This document shows positions 28,364-37,284 of a stretch of DNA of 64,000 bases, in pieces; position 1 is the stretch's first letter; each line of letters begins with the position of its first letter. This stretch comes from an uncultured Erythrobacter sp. (GTDB lineage Bacteria > Pseudomonadota > Alphaproteobacteria > Sphingomonadales > Sphingomonadaceae), in contig CANLZI010000002.1 in the NCBI GenBank assembly GCA_947495555.1, positions 186,001 through 250,000 on the forward strand, given 5' to 3'. A model generated the notes under the pieces. That model saw only the letters and a program-made list of their open reading frames with translations. It made no database searches and had not been told where the DNA came from. A program made the position numbers and the translations under genes.

Positions 28364-28681
28364 TCAATCTTCAGGTGCGATAGTCACTTTAAGTCCGTCC
28401 AGCTCAGACGTCAGAGGAATCTGGCATGACAGACGCGATGTTTCGGCGCGGTGGTCCGAGCTTTCGAGCAAATCGTCTTCGTCTTCGCTCATCGCCGGCA
28501 ATTTGTCGGTCGGGCCACCTTCAATTGTCACGTGACAAGTCGCGCAAGAACAGCAGCCGCCGCACAAAGCCAGCAGTTCGTCAAAACCATTGTCGCGGAT
28601 GGCTTCCATTACGGTCAGGCCGTCTTCCACTTCGATTGTGGACTCTTCACCGTCACGGTTGACGACAATCAGCTTGGGCAT
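28364..28681 (-). CDS. 2Fe-2S ferredoxin, adrenodoxin type
   Basis: A 105-residue soluble electron carrier. The cluster ligands follow the C-X5-C-X2-C...C pattern (C40, C46, C49, C86), with two extra cysteines in the loop ([10 protein letters not shown]). The C-terminal [17 protein letters not shown] is typical of vertebrate-type ferredoxins that feed cytochromes P450 or Fe-S assembly. AAGGAA lies about 9 nt before the start. It is 42 bp upstream of the cysteine synthase on the same strand, a link to sulfur use but not proof of shared function. Confidence 0.95.
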   Translation of the reverse strand: MPKLIVVNRDGEESTIEVEDGLTVMEAIRDNGFDELLALCGGCCSCATCHVTIEGGPTDKLPAMSEDEDDLLESSDHRAETSRLSCQIPLTSELDGLKVTIAPED

Positions 28682-28783
28682 GCTTATGGTTCCTTCGTAT
28701 GGTGGGCGCAGTTCGCCCCTATCGATGTATCGGGCGGGCTGCTACGCATTGCTGCGGTTTTTTGCAAGTTAGAGGAATAGTTA

Positions 28784-29401
28784 GTGGGTCTGAGCGCGGG
28801 CGCAATAGAAGCGAGCCTAAATTCGGTTGCCAGCCAAGATGCCAGCGTTGCTGAAGCGTTGGAGCTGGTCGGCTATCCCGAGGCGCGTATCCGCCCAACC
28901 GGATATCGCACTTTGTTGCGGACCATCGTGGGTCAGCAAGTTTCAGTCGCAGCAGCGGCCAGCGTGTGGAACAAACTGGAGGCGGAATTGGGCAAAGATA
29001 TGGTGCCCAGCGAGATTTTAGCGCGCGACTTTGACAGCCTGCGGGCCTGCGGTCTGTCCCGCCAGAAACAAGGCTATGTCCGATCGCTGTGCGAACTGGT
29101 GCATGCCGGGACGCTCGACCTTGAAAATTTGCCAGCCGATGATGAGGCAGCGATCACCGAACTGACTTTGATCAAGGGCATCGGCAGATGGTCTGCAGAG
29201 ATATATTTGCTGTTCGCAGAAGGGCGCCCCGACATCTGGCCAGCAGGCGATTTGGCCGTGCAAGAAGGGGTCAAAAGATTGCTCAAGCTGGACGAGCGCC
29301 CGAGCGAGAAACAAGCCCGCGTACTGGCGGATCGCTGGTCACCGCATCGCGGCGCTATGGCGATATTCACCTGGCATTTTTACGACAATCCGGCGCTGTA
29401 A
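28784..29401 (+). CDS. DNA-3-methyladenine glycosylase (HhH-GPD, AlkA-like)
   Basis: Base-excision repair enzyme of 205 residues. It has the helix-hairpin-helix LIKGIGRWSAEIYLL and, about 15 residues later, the catalytic aspartate in WPAGDLAVQEG, in the order expected of the HhH-GPD superfamily; TIVGQQVSVAAA is the conserved early helix. There is no N-terminal TBP-like domain, so it is the short AlkA type. The start is a GTG with AGAGGA eight bases upstream. It is divergent from the ferredoxin gene. Confidence 0.94.
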   Translation: MGLSAGAIEASLNSVASQDASVAEALELVGYPEARIRPTGYRTLLRTIVGQQVSVAAAASVWNKLEAELGKDMVPSEILARDFDSLRACGLSRQKQGYVRSLCELVHAGTLDLENLPADDEAAITELTLIKGIGRWSAEIYLLFAEGRPDIWPAGDLAVQEGVKRLLKLDERPSEKQARVLADRWSPHRGAMAIFTWHFYDNPAL

Positions 29402-29467
29402 CAGCCCTGCACATTTGCAATTCGCCCTGCCATGCTTAGCTGACATGCTGACCATAGGGAGAATTTC

Positions 29468-31411
29468 ATGCCGTCCATCGACCAATTTCCATTGATCCCG
29501 CGGGATGCCCTGTTCGGCAATCCCAGCCGCGCGATGGGCAAAATCAGCCCGGACGGACAATGGCTCAGCTGGTTGGCACCGCATGAGGATGTGCTGAATA
29601 TCTGGCTGGCACCGGCGAGCGACCCCACCGCCGCCAAGGTGATGACGCAATCAACCGAGCGTCCGATCCAGCAATATATGTGGTCGCCCGATTCGGGCAG
29701 CTTGCTGTATATTCAGGACAAAGGCGGCGACGAAAATTTCCTGCTGTATGGCGTCAACATTGCCACGGGCGAAGAAACATCGCTGACCCCGTTCGAGAAT
29801 ACCCGGGTCGATATTGTCGGCGGATCAGAAAGCATCCGCGATACGATCCTGATTGGGCTTAACAATCGTGACCCGCAATATCACGACGTGCATCGCTTGA
29901 ACCTCAACACGGGCAAGCTTGATCTGGTCCTCGAAAATAATGGCTATGCCGGTTTTATGGCGGATGACACCCTGACCTTGCGGATGGCGCTGCGCCAAAA
30001 CGATGCAGGCGGCACCGATTACTTTCGAGTGATCGACAATGTGGTTGAGGAAGAGCCCTTCACCGCAACCGAAATGGAGGATTCGCTCACGACCAATCCA
30101 GCCGGTTACACCCATGATGGCCAGACGCTTTATTGGCTCGACAGCCGTGGGCGCAACACCGCTGCCCTCTATGCAGAAGATGCGGCAAGTGGCGAACGCC
30201 GATTGATCGCACAAGATGACAAGGCCGATATCGGCGGCACTTTGCGCAATTCGAAGACCGGCGAAATAGAGGCCTATTCGGTCAATTATCTGAAGACCGA
30301 ATGGACCGCGATAAATCCCGAATTGGGCGAGGCTTTCGCGTTTCTGCAAAGCCAGTTCGAAGGCGAAGTAGGCGTTTCCAGCCGGTCCGATGATGATCGC
30401 ACCTGGATTGTCTGGAATGACCCGCTGACCGCCTCCACTTCGACCTATATCTATGATCGCGATGCGGGGACGCTGACGCCCTTTTATGTCTCCCGGCCAG
30501 AGCTAGAGGGAATGCCGCTGCAACCTATGCACACGGTGGAAATCACGGCGCGTGACGGTTTGACCCTGCCATCCTATCTTACGCTGCCTGCTGGTACCGA
30601 TTCCGCCCAAAGCGGCCGTCCCGCCAGCCCCGTACCGATGATGCTGCTGGTTCATGGCGGGCCATGGGCGCGCGATGGATATGGCTTTAACTCCATCCAC
30701 CAGATGCTGGCCAATCGCGGTTATGCGGTGCTCAGCACCAATTTCCGAGGCTCCACCGGATTTGGCAAAAACTTCATCAATGCCGGGAACAAGCAATGGG
30801 GCTTGGCCATGCATGATGATCTGATTGATGCGGTGAACTGGGCGATTGATCAGGGTATCGCTGTTGCCGATCAAGTCGCGATCATGGGTGGTTCCTATGG
30901 CGGGTATTCAACGCTGGCCGGATTGACGTTTACACCTGAAACATTCGCCTGCGGGGTGGATATTGTCGGGCCTTCCAATTTGGAAACCTTGCTGGAGACC
31001 ATTCCACCCTATTGGGCACCGATGGTGAAAACCTTTCATGAACGGATGGGCAATCCGGAAACCGAAGAGGGTCTGGCCCTGCTGAAAGCCGCCAGCCCGC
31101 TGTACAAGGCCGATCAAATCACCAAGCCATTGTTGATTGCGCAAGGGGCCAATGATCCCCGCGTGAAACAGGCAGAGAGCGACCAGATCGTTTCGGCCAT
31201 GAAAAGCGCCAATATCCCCGTCACCTATGTCCTTTACCCCGATGAAGGCCACGGCTTTGCTCGTCCGGTTAATTCGATCAGTTTCTTTGCAATTGCCGAG
31301 AACTTTCTGGCCGAGTGTTTGGGCGGTCGTGCCGAACCAGTGGGCGATGCCTTGGCTGCCTCGACCGGCGAAATTGTCGAAGGCGCTCAGCATGTCCAAG
31401 GGCTTGGCTAA
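29468..31411 (+). CDS. S9 family prolyl oligopeptidase-type peptidase
   Basis: A 647-residue serine peptidase: residues about 15-375 form a beta-propeller with WD/TolB-like repeats (MWSPDSGSLLYIQDK), and 385-620 form the alpha/beta-hydrolase. The nucleophile is in GGSYGGY at about residue 476, the acid in GANDPRVKQ and the histidine in DEGHGFARP. No signal peptide is seen, so it is predicted to act on peptides in the cytoplasm, although relatives are often exported. GGAG six bases before ATG supports the start. The last 35 residues are a loose tail. Confidence 0.93.
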   Translation: MPSIDQFPLIPRDALFGNPSRAMGKISPDGQWLSWLAPHEDVLNIWLAPASDPTAAKVMTQSTERPIQQYMWSPDSGSLLYIQDKGGDENFLLYGVNIATGEETSLTPFENTRVDIVGGSESIRDTILIGLNNRDPQYHDVHRLNLNTGKLDLVLENNGYAGFMADDTLTLRMALRQNDAGGTDYFRVIDNVVEEEPFTATEMEDSLTTNPAGYTHDGQTLYWLDSRGRNTAALYAEDAASGERRLIAQDDKADIGGTLRNSKTGEIEAYSVNYLKTEWTAINPELGEAFAFLQSQFEGEVGVSSRSDDDRTWIVWNDPLTASTSTYIYDRDAGTLTPFYVSRPELEGMPLQPMHTVEITARDGLTLPSYLTLPAGTDSAQSGRPASPVPMMLLVHGGPWARDGYGFNSIHQMLANRGYAVLSTNFRGSTGFGKNFINAGNKQWGLAMHDDLIDAVNWAIDQGIAVADQVAIMGGSYGGYSTLAGLTFTPETFACGVDIVGPSNLETLLETIPPYWAPMVKTFHERMGNPETEEGLALLKAASPLYKADQITKPLLIAQGANDPRVKQAESDQIVSAMKSANIPVTYVLYPDEGHGFARPVNSISFFAIAENFLAECLGGRAEPVGDALAASTGEIVEGAQHVQGLG

Positions 31412-31500
31412 ACAAGAATAGCTGACATGAATGTCAGTAGCTGACAAAGCCTTTGGGCCTCGCTAAGGCAGGCACCAGATCAAGATCGGGAGAAGACAAT

Positions 31501-32319
31501 ATGAGCGACCACACCAGCAACGCCAGACGCGCGATTTTCATTACAGGCGGCGGTTCAGGCATTGGCCGCGCGGTGGCGATATATTTTGCCGAGCGCGGTT
31601 GGTTTGTTGGTATTGGCGACATCAACGAAGAGAATATGGAAGATACGCTCGGCATGACCGAGGGTGGCTTCAAATATTCGCACAAGCTGGATGTGCGTGA
31701 CCGCGATGCTTGGGACGTGGCGCTTAAGGCATTCGCTACTGCCGCTGGAGGTCGCATTGATGTGGTGTTCAACAACGCCGGGATTGCTCATGGCGGTCCT
31801 TACATTGACCAGCCAAAGGAAGAGCTCGAGGCATTGCTCGATATCAATGTCAAAGGTGTTCTCTTCGGCGCGCAGGCGGCGCACGAGCATCTGGTAAAGA
31901 CAGCGCCCACATCCATCTTGATTAACACGGCGAGCATTGCCGGAATTATCGGTGCGCCTGGATTGGCGGCCTATTCTGCCACCAAATGGGCCGTGCGAGG
32001 TCTGACCGAGAGCCTGGATGCGGAATGGGCCGCGGATGGGGTCCGGGTTGCCTCGCTTTGCCCCGGCTTTATCGACACACCAATGATTGCGCAGGTCCAA
32101 GGGGACTCAAACCGCACCGCCAAGGAAGCCTTGCAAGAAAGCGGTATGGAAGTCTCACCCGTCAACGATGTTGCTGACGTGGTTTGGTCCATCGTGCATG
32201 GCGATGACCTTCACTACACAGTGGGCAAGTTTGCGAAGAAAATGCGCCGCCTCCACCGTTGGATGCCCGGAACAATTCGCAAGCAGATGCGACAACGTGG
32301 ACTGGGCGTGGAACTCTAA
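31501..32319 (+). CDS. Short-chain dehydrogenase/reductase
   Basis: NAD(P)-dependent oxidoreductase of 272 residues and unknown substrate. The cofactor site is ITGGGSGIGRAVA, the NNAG motif is present, and the catalytic set is the Ser in INTASIAG plus YSATK. GIGDINEEN at the end of strand 2 has an acidic residue, which favours NAD(H). The C-terminus is basic (KKMRRLHRWMPGTIRKQMRQR), perhaps membrane-associated. ATG 31501 has GGGAGAAG upstream and is preferred over the ATG 48 bp earlier. Confidence 0.93.
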   Translation: MSDHTSNARRAIFITGGGSGIGRAVAIYFAERGWFVGIGDINEENMEDTLGMTEGGFKYSHKLDVRDRDAWDVALKAFATAAGGRIDVVFNNAGIAHGGPYIDQPKEELEALLDINVKGVLFGAQAAHEHLVKTAPTSILINTASIAGIIGAPGLAAYSATKWAVRGLTESLDAEWAADGVRVASLCPGFIDTPMIAQVQGDSNRTAKEALQESGMEVSPVNDVADVVWSIVHGDDLHYTVGKFAKKMRRLHRWMPGTIRKQMRQRGLGVEL

Positions 32320-32328
32320 CGCATAGCG

Positions 32329-32634
32329 TCAGAGCAGCGCGTCAATCGCGCCTGCCATCACAACATCACGTTCTGACAGTCCGCCTCCATTGTCGGGGTC
32401 GGCGTCATGCGTGGTCAGGGTTATTTCCACCCGGTTGTAGACATTGAACCATTCGGGGTGGTGGTCATGGCTTTCGGCAAGCAGCGCAACGCGGTTCATA
32501 AAGCCCCAAGCCTCGCTAAAGTTTGCAAAGGCAAATTTGCGCTCGATCGCTCTGCCGTCGCGCGCAATCGACCAATTGGGATGCGCCGTCAGCAAGGCAT
32601 CGCATTCGGCATCGGTCAGCTGAGGCACGGACAT
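32329..32634 (-). CDS. phhB: Pterin-4a-carbinolamine dehydratase
   Basis: A 101-residue enzyme that recycles the 4a-hydroxy-tetrahydropterin formed by aromatic amino acid hydroxylases. The active-site motif is E54-SHDHHP-EW (H58, H59), followed by [19 protein letters not shown] 32634 has an ideal GGAGACGAAA ribosome site; upstream in-frame starts at 32670 and beyond are not used by the family. It is convergent with the SDR gene. No phenylalanine hydroxylase is in the window, so another pterin role is possible. Confidence 0.95.
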   Translation of the reverse strand: MSVPQLTDAECDALLTAHPNWSIARDGRAIERKFAFANFSEAWGFMNRVALLAESHDHHPEWFNVYNRVEITLTTHDADPDNGGGLSERDVVMAGAIDALL

Positions 32635-32695
32635 TTTCGTCTCCAATCGCGCAAATTGTTGTTCCTCCATCGCCTTTCGCCTATCGCTGCACGCC

Positions 32696-33268
32696 ATGCA
32701 AGCCAGCCTGTCAGCGACTGATATAGCCTGCCGTCGGGGAGACCGCCTGCTGCTGCGTGGGTTGTCGCTGGATCTGGGACCAGGTGATGTGCTGCAAGTC
32801 AGCGGCGCCAATGGCACAGGCAAATCCAGCCTGCTGCGCATCTTGGCAGGATTGCTGACCCCTTATGCGGGCGAGGTTCACCGCGAAGGCGCCATCGGTC
32901 TGTTGGATGAAAAGCCCGCTCTGGACGAGCATTTGCCATTGGGCAAAGCGCTCGATTTTTGGTCCGCCATTGATGGCCGGACCAATCCGCACAGACCCGC
33001 AGACATGGCCGATTTGATGGATGTTCCGGTCCGGTTTCTTTCCACTGGCCAACGCAAACGCGCAGCGCTCGCCCGGTTGGATTCTCAACGGCCAAAGATC
33101 TGGTTGTTGGACGAGCCGCTGAACGGACTGGACCGAGACGCCATCGTCAATGTTGGCGCAATGGTGGATGTGCATCGCAGAGCCAAAGGTATCTGCGTGC
33201 TGGCATCGCATCAGCCCTTCCCTTTGGACGATATTCAAGTGTTGGATTTGGCGGAGTACGCGCCATGA
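32696..33268 (+). CDS. ccmA: Heme exporter ATP-binding protein CcmA
   Basis: ABC ATPase of the cytochrome c maturation system I, which energises release of holo-CcmE. It is 190 residues: Walker [10 protein letters not shown] at 37-45, the ABC signature LSTGQRKR and Walker [13 protein letters not shown]. The protein is slightly short for the family (about 200). Its stop overlaps the ccmB start by 4 bases (ATGA). The other ccm genes (C to H) are not in the window. Confidence 0.96.
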   Translation: MQASLSATDIACRRGDRLLLRGLSLDLGPGDVLQVSGANGTGKSSLLRILAGLLTPYAGEVHREGAIGLLDEKPALDEHLPLGKALDFWSAIDGRTNPHRPADMADLMDVPVRFLSTGQRKRAALARLDSQRPKIWLLDEPLNGLDRDAIVNVGAMVDVHRRAKGICVLASHQPFPLDDIQVLDLAEYAP

Positions 33269-33927
33269 GCAGCACCTTCGCGACTTTGCTAACCCGCGAC
33301 CTGCGCAATTTGCTGACCGGCGCGCATGGGGCCGGCGCGGCGCTGCCATTGTTGTTCTTCCTCAGCATCGCAATGCTCTATCCCTTCGCGGTTGGACCCA
33401 ACCCTACAGTGCTTGCCAAAACCGGCGGAGGAGTGGTGTGGATCGCCGCCCTTCTGGCCGCCATCTTGCCTTTGGACGGCCTCATCTCGCGAGATCTCGA
33501 AACTGGCTTTTTCGACCAGTTCAAGCTGCGCGGCATGTCCGAAGAATGGGTTATGAGCGCGCGCCTGCTGGCCCATTGGCTCAGTTTCGGGCCCTTGCTG
33601 ATTCTGGCTTGCTTCCCTGCCGCTGCCTTGCTCGCATTAGAGCAAGAAACTGTGCGCCTGCTAGTCTTGGGATTGCTGGCGGGAACCCCGGGATTGGCAG
33701 CGGTGGGCATAATCATCGCGGCACTTACCGCTTCGCTCAGGAGCGGAGCCGCACTGGCCGGATTGCTGCTGATACCACTGGCCTTACCGATCCTGATTTT
33801 TGGGGCAGGAGCCTTGGGCCGTAACGATCCTGCTACGCTGGGTTTTGTGGGAGCGATCAGCCTGTTGCTGGTCGCTATCGCCCCTTTCGCCGCAGGCGCA
33901 TCGATCAGGGCCGCGCGCGAGGGATAA
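33265..33927 (+). CDS. ccmB: Heme exporter membrane subunit CcmB
   Basis: A 220-residue integral membrane protein with six likely helices, the membrane half of the CcmAB complex. LISRDLETGFFDQFKLRGMSEEWVM (in two parts: LISRDLETGFFDQFK, LRGMSEEWVM) after helix 2 matches CcmB. It is translationally coupled to ccmA. The next gene is convergent, so the operon ends here with only two ccm genes. Confidence 0.96.
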   Translation: MSSTFATLLTRDLRNLLTGAHGAGAALPLLFFLSIAMLYPFAVGPNPTVLAKTGGGVVWIAALLAAILPLDGLISRDLETGFFDQFKLRGMSEEWVMSARLLAHWLSFGPLLILACFPAAALLALEQETVRLLVLGLLAGTPGLAAVGIIIAALTASLRSGAALAGLLLIPLALPILIFGAGALGRNDPATLGFVGAISLLLVAIAPFAAGASIRAAREG

Positions 33928-33944
33928 ACCCCGGTGCGCCGACG

Positions 33945-33983
33945 ATGCGGAGGTGATGCAGCAAAGCTGACACCACCTCGCAT
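33945..33983. terminator. Hairpin between convergent ccmB and the M28 peptidase gene
   Basis: ATGCGGAGGTG (33945-33955) and CACCTCGCAT (33974-33983) pair over ten positions with a single bulged G, around an 18-nt loop. It lies between two converging genes, where a two-way terminator is expected. A clear T run is missing on both sides, so it may act as a 3'-end stabiliser. Confidence 0.45.
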
Positions 33984-34000
33984 GACATCAAATTAGCGAC

Positions 34001-35686
34001 CTATTGTTCAATCTCGCCGCCGAAGGTTTTGGCGAAGAAATCGCCCGCCTTCCACACCGGCTTTTCCGCCATATTGGCGACGTTTTGAATGATCGAGAAA
34101 TTGACATCAGTGAACCGACCCAATTGCTCAAAATCAATCAATGACACCTCGTCCGAAACTTGGTGGTAATGGGTGGTCAGAAATTCCTGTTGGGCGGCTT
34201 CTCCGCCATTGCCCCAGCCGGTCACAAGAAAGATCGCGGGAATTCCCTGCTCGACAAACCGGTATTGGTCAGACCGGGTGAACAGCCCTTGTTCGGGAAC
34301 AGGGTCGGGTCTGAGCGCGATCCCGTGGCTGGCCGCGGCCGCTTCGACCTCTGGCAGCAGCGTTGATCGTTCTGCGCCAAAGGCCGTCACATCGCTGAAT
34401 TCATAGGTCAGTATTGGCATATCGAGGTTGATATTCGCCACAATCTCGCCGTCACCCAAGGTTGGATTTCGCGCAAAATAGTCCGATCCGACCAGGCCCT
34501 GCTCCTCAGCGGTTACAGCCAAGAATACAACTGGGCGCCGGCCAGGACTTTCCCGCAGCATCCGGGCTGCTTCGATCATGGAAGCAATGCCGGTCGCATT
34601 ATCCATCGCACCATTTGCGATTTCGTCATCGCCTTCCTCGGGTGTCTTGGGGTTGGCAGTGCTATCAAGATGCGCGGATACCACGACGAATTCGTTGGCC
34701 ACAGCTGGGTCCGTGCCCGGCACCATACCAATGATATTGCGGCTGCTTGTTGTGTCGATGGTCGCCTGAGCAACCGTGCTGGCACTCAATCCCATCTCAA
34801 AGGAAGGCAGATTTTCCCGTTCACCTGCCGCATAATTGGTGACATCTTCCCAACTTATTTGCTGGCCTTTGAACAAGGCCTCTGACTGTTCCGGGCTCAA
34901 AACCGCAAAAGTTTCGACATTGGGCGCCTTGTTGAAAGCCTCGCCATTCTCATCGGCCCAATAAAGTGATGCTTCGCTATAGGCATGCTTGAGCTGTTCA
35001 TAGGGGAATCGGTCTGTGTCTGTAGGTGTGAGCACCAAAATTGAACCGATGGCCCCACGCTCTGAAAGCCTTTGTGAGGCGGTCACGCCAAAATGCGCTC
35101 GTTCTTCAGAATTGAGAGAGCGCGGCGCCCCGCGCAAACGCACCGCAATTTTTCCGGTCAGGTCCAGCCCTGCAAAATCGTCCTGCTCATATCCTTCCGA
35201 GGCAAAGGCTTGGCCGACGAAAACCAGTTCGCCCTCACTCTCGCCCATTGCTGCACCGCGTTTGGGGAAGGTGAAATAGTCTTCACCCGACGTGCCTGCT
35301 GGCAATGCTGGTGCGCCGGTTGAATCGGTAACAACCAAGCTGGCGCGGTCGCCAAATTCCGAGACCGCACGGAGCATCGGGACGGCCTGAAAATAGGTTG
35401 CGTCATTGCCTGCTGGTTGCAAACCAATCGCGGCATACTGGCCAGCAACATATCCTGCCGCCAGTGCATAGCCATTGGTGCCAGCTTCTCTGCCATCCAA
35501 CGCATCACCAGCCAAAAATCGCACATCAGCTTCAAGCCGGCCGCGATGGGCCATCGCGTGGGCGTTCGCATCTGATGCGTTATGCTCGGCGTGGTGCCCG
35601 CTGTGGGGCGCTGGCGCGTCCTCAGCAAGAGATGGATTTGCAACAAAACATAGGGCGGCTGCAGACGCCAGAAGAGCAAAGCGCAT
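34001..35686 (-). CDS. Exported M28 family zinc aminopeptidase
   Basis: A 561-residue secreted metallopeptidase. The signal peptide is MRFALLASAAALCFVANPSLA. After a His-rich stretch (HSGHHAEHN) comes a PA-type inserted domain (about 150-260), then the M28 catalytic domain with the zinc ligands in VVVSAHLDS, NGAMDNATGI, VTAEEQGLVGSDY and the late HYHQVSDE. It probably removes N-terminal residues from peptides in the periplasm. ATG 35686 is set by AAAGGACCACC upstream and by the signal peptide. The 207 bp before it (35687-35893) hold no gene. Confidence 0.94.
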   Translation of the reverse strand: MRFALLASAAALCFVANPSLAEDAPAPHSGHHAEHNASDANAHAMAHRGRLEADVRFLAGDALDGREAGTNGYALAAGYVAGQYAAIGLQPAGNDATYFQAVPMLRAVSEFGDRASLVVTDSTGAPALPAGTSGEDYFTFPKRGAAMGESEGELVFVGQAFASEGYEQDDFAGLDLTGKIAVRLRGAPRSLNSEERAHFGVTASQRLSERGAIGSILVLTPTDTDRFPYEQLKHAYSEASLYWADENGEAFNKAPNVETFAVLSPEQSEALFKGQQISWEDVTNYAAGERENLPSFEMGLSASTVAQATIDTTSSRNIIGMVPGTDPAVANEFVVVSAHLDSTANPKTPEEGDDEIANGAMDNATGIASMIEAARMLRESPGRRPVVFLAVTAEEQGLVGSDYFARNPTLGDGEIVANINLDMPILTYEFSDVTAFGAERSTLLPEVEAAAASHGIALRPDPVPEQGLFTRSDQYRFVEQGIPAIFLVTGWGNGGEAAQQEFLTTHYHQVSDEVSLIDFEQLGRFTDVNFSIIQNVANMAEKPVWKAGDFFAKTFGGEIEQ

Positions 35687-35893
35687 GGTGGTCCTTTCAC
35701 GAAACCAAATGAAGTTTGCCATCGCTAATTGGATGGCGTTGGGGCTGCCATACATCCTTCAATCGGCTTGGCCAAGACACAGCACTGGGGGTGGAATTGC
35801 AGGTGCTTCAATAGAGCCAGGCAAGCTAGTGCGGGGCCGGACCAAACTGTACGAAAACTGCATACTTGGATGAGCCGATGCCGCTTATTCAGC

Positions 35894-36436
35894 TCAGTCC
35901 AATTGATAGAAAACATCTCCATCGCATTCGTGCGTGAAGGCAAACCCAAGCCGTCTCAGCAAAGCTTTTGACCGCGTGTTGCCGGGCTCTGTGTCGGCCA
36001 CGATACGCTCCACCGAAGGCATCGCCTTGAGCAAGTCGATGGTCAGATTAGCTGCGGCATAAGCGATCGATCGGCCCCATGCTTGTGGCGAAAGGACATA
36101 GGCCAAGCTGGCAGTGCCATCGTCATAGACGGTTGCTTGAGTATAACCGACCACATTATCGCCCTCGAACACGGTCCAGTTCAGCCAAGTCTCACCACAA
36201 TCCTTGGGTGCGCCTTGCAGCAGCCTGCCGATGCGGTCTGCAACAGCCTCCACCGACAGCGGTGGACCATCATCAAGATGTTCGTAAATCCGTGGGTCCT
36301 GCAACGCCGCAAACAAACCTGCTGCATGCTCGACCGCCTGAGGCTCGATGTGAATGTCTGTCAAAGAATGGTTCTTGCAACCCAGCTCAATAGGGAGGCT
36401 GGTTCTTGCCCGTTGGGCTGCTGGTGAAAATCTCAT
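35894..36436 (-). CDS. GNAT family N-acetyltransferase
   Basis: Acetyl-CoA-dependent transferase of up to 180 residues, with the RimJ/RimL-like pattern: a first block DPRIYEHLDDGPP, strand WTVFEGDNVVGYTQATVY, the acetyl-CoA region SLAYVLSPQAWGRSIAYAA and PGNTRSKALLRRLGF. The substrate is unknown. ATG 36436 overlaps map by 50 bp and its first 20 residues do not look like the family; a TTG about 24 codons in (LTDIHIEPQ) would fit the fold better. No good ribosome site marks either. Confidence 0.85.
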   Translation of the reverse strand: MRFSPAAQRARTSLPIELGCKNHSLTDIHIEPQAVEHAAGLFAALQDPRIYEHLDDGPPLSVEAVADRIGRLLQGAPKDCGETWLNWTVFEGDNVVGYTQATVYDDGTASLAYVLSPQAWGRSIAYAAANLTIDLLKAMPSVERIVADTEPGNTRSKALLRRLGFAFTHECDGDVFYQLD

Positions 36437-37211
36437 TGCCCGTTTCGGTGATCGCCAAGCTGTGTTCGAATTGCGCGCTGAGCGACTTATCGCGGGTCAC
36501 TGCGGTCCAACCATCTTTCAACACTTTGGCCCAGGGTTTGCCCAGATTGATCATCGGTTCGATGGTGAAGAACATGCCCGGTTTCAGCTCTGGACCCGTG
36601 CCTGCTTCAGCCGCGTGAACCACCTCTGGTGCATCGTGAAACAGTCGGCCCAAACCGTGGCCACAAAATTCGCGCACCACGCCATAGCGGAATTGGCGCG
36701 CATGGGCCTCAATCGCTGCGCCAATGTCGCCCAATCGGGCACCGGGCTGCGCCGCCTCAATACCCAGCATCAAACATTCATAGGTTACATCGACCAGTCG
36801 TTTGGCTTTCAGCGAAGGCTCGCCAGCAAAGAACATTCGGCTGGTGTCGCCATGCCAACCATCCAACAAAGGCGTGACATCGACATTGACGATATCGCCG
36901 TCCTTGAACACCTTGTCGTTAGGAATGCCGTGGCAGATCACATGGTTGATCGAGATACAGCTGCTGTGGGTATAGCCGCGATAACCCAGCGTTGCAGGCA
37001 CCGCCCCGCCATCCAGCATCATCCCGCGAATTGCGGTATCCACGCTCTCGGTTGTTACGCCCGGCTGGACCAGATCGGCCACTTCATCCAGAATACGCGC
37101 AGCCAATTGGCCAGCCTTGCGCATACCTTCAAAGCCTTGTTCATTATGCAGCTTGATCGTGCCGTCACGATAGACGGTCTCATCGCCTTCAACGAGTTGG
37201 TATTGGTTCAT
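36387..37211 (-). CDS. map: Methionine aminopeptidase, type I
   Basis: Removes the initiator methionine from new proteins. The 274-residue protein has the pita-bread fold residues: H94 in VICHGIPND, metal ligands D111 (VNVDVTPL) and D122 (GDTSRM), then FCGHGLGR, TIEPM and the final QFEHSLAITE. ATG 37211 follows the family; the in-frame start 21 bp upstream is less likely. It is divergent from the aminopeptidase gene at 37285. Confidence 0.97.
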   Translation of the reverse strand: MNQYQLVEGDETVYRDGTIKLHNEQGFEGMRKAGQLAARILDEVADLVQPGVTTESVDTAIRGMMLDGGAVPATLGYRGYTHSSCISINHVICHGIPNDKVFKDGDIVNVDVTPLLDGWHGDTSRMFFAGEPSLKAKRLVDVTYECLMLGIEAAQPGARLGDIGAAIEAHARQFRYGVVREFCGHGLGRLFHDAPEVVHAAEAGTGPELKPGMFFTIEPMINLGKPWAKVLKDGWTAVTRDKSLSAQFEHSLAITETGNEIFTSSPTGKNQPPY

Positions 37212-37284
37212 GCGCGGGCATATAGCCCCCAATTGCGCAAATTGCGAGTGACAAGCGAGGCTGCGGCACTAAGTAGCAACAGTT

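Noticed and set aside
35687..35893. Possible small gene between the M28 peptidase and the acetyltransferase
   Set aside because: The open frames here have no ribosome site and mostly overlap the neighbouring genes; nothing in them resembles a protein family.
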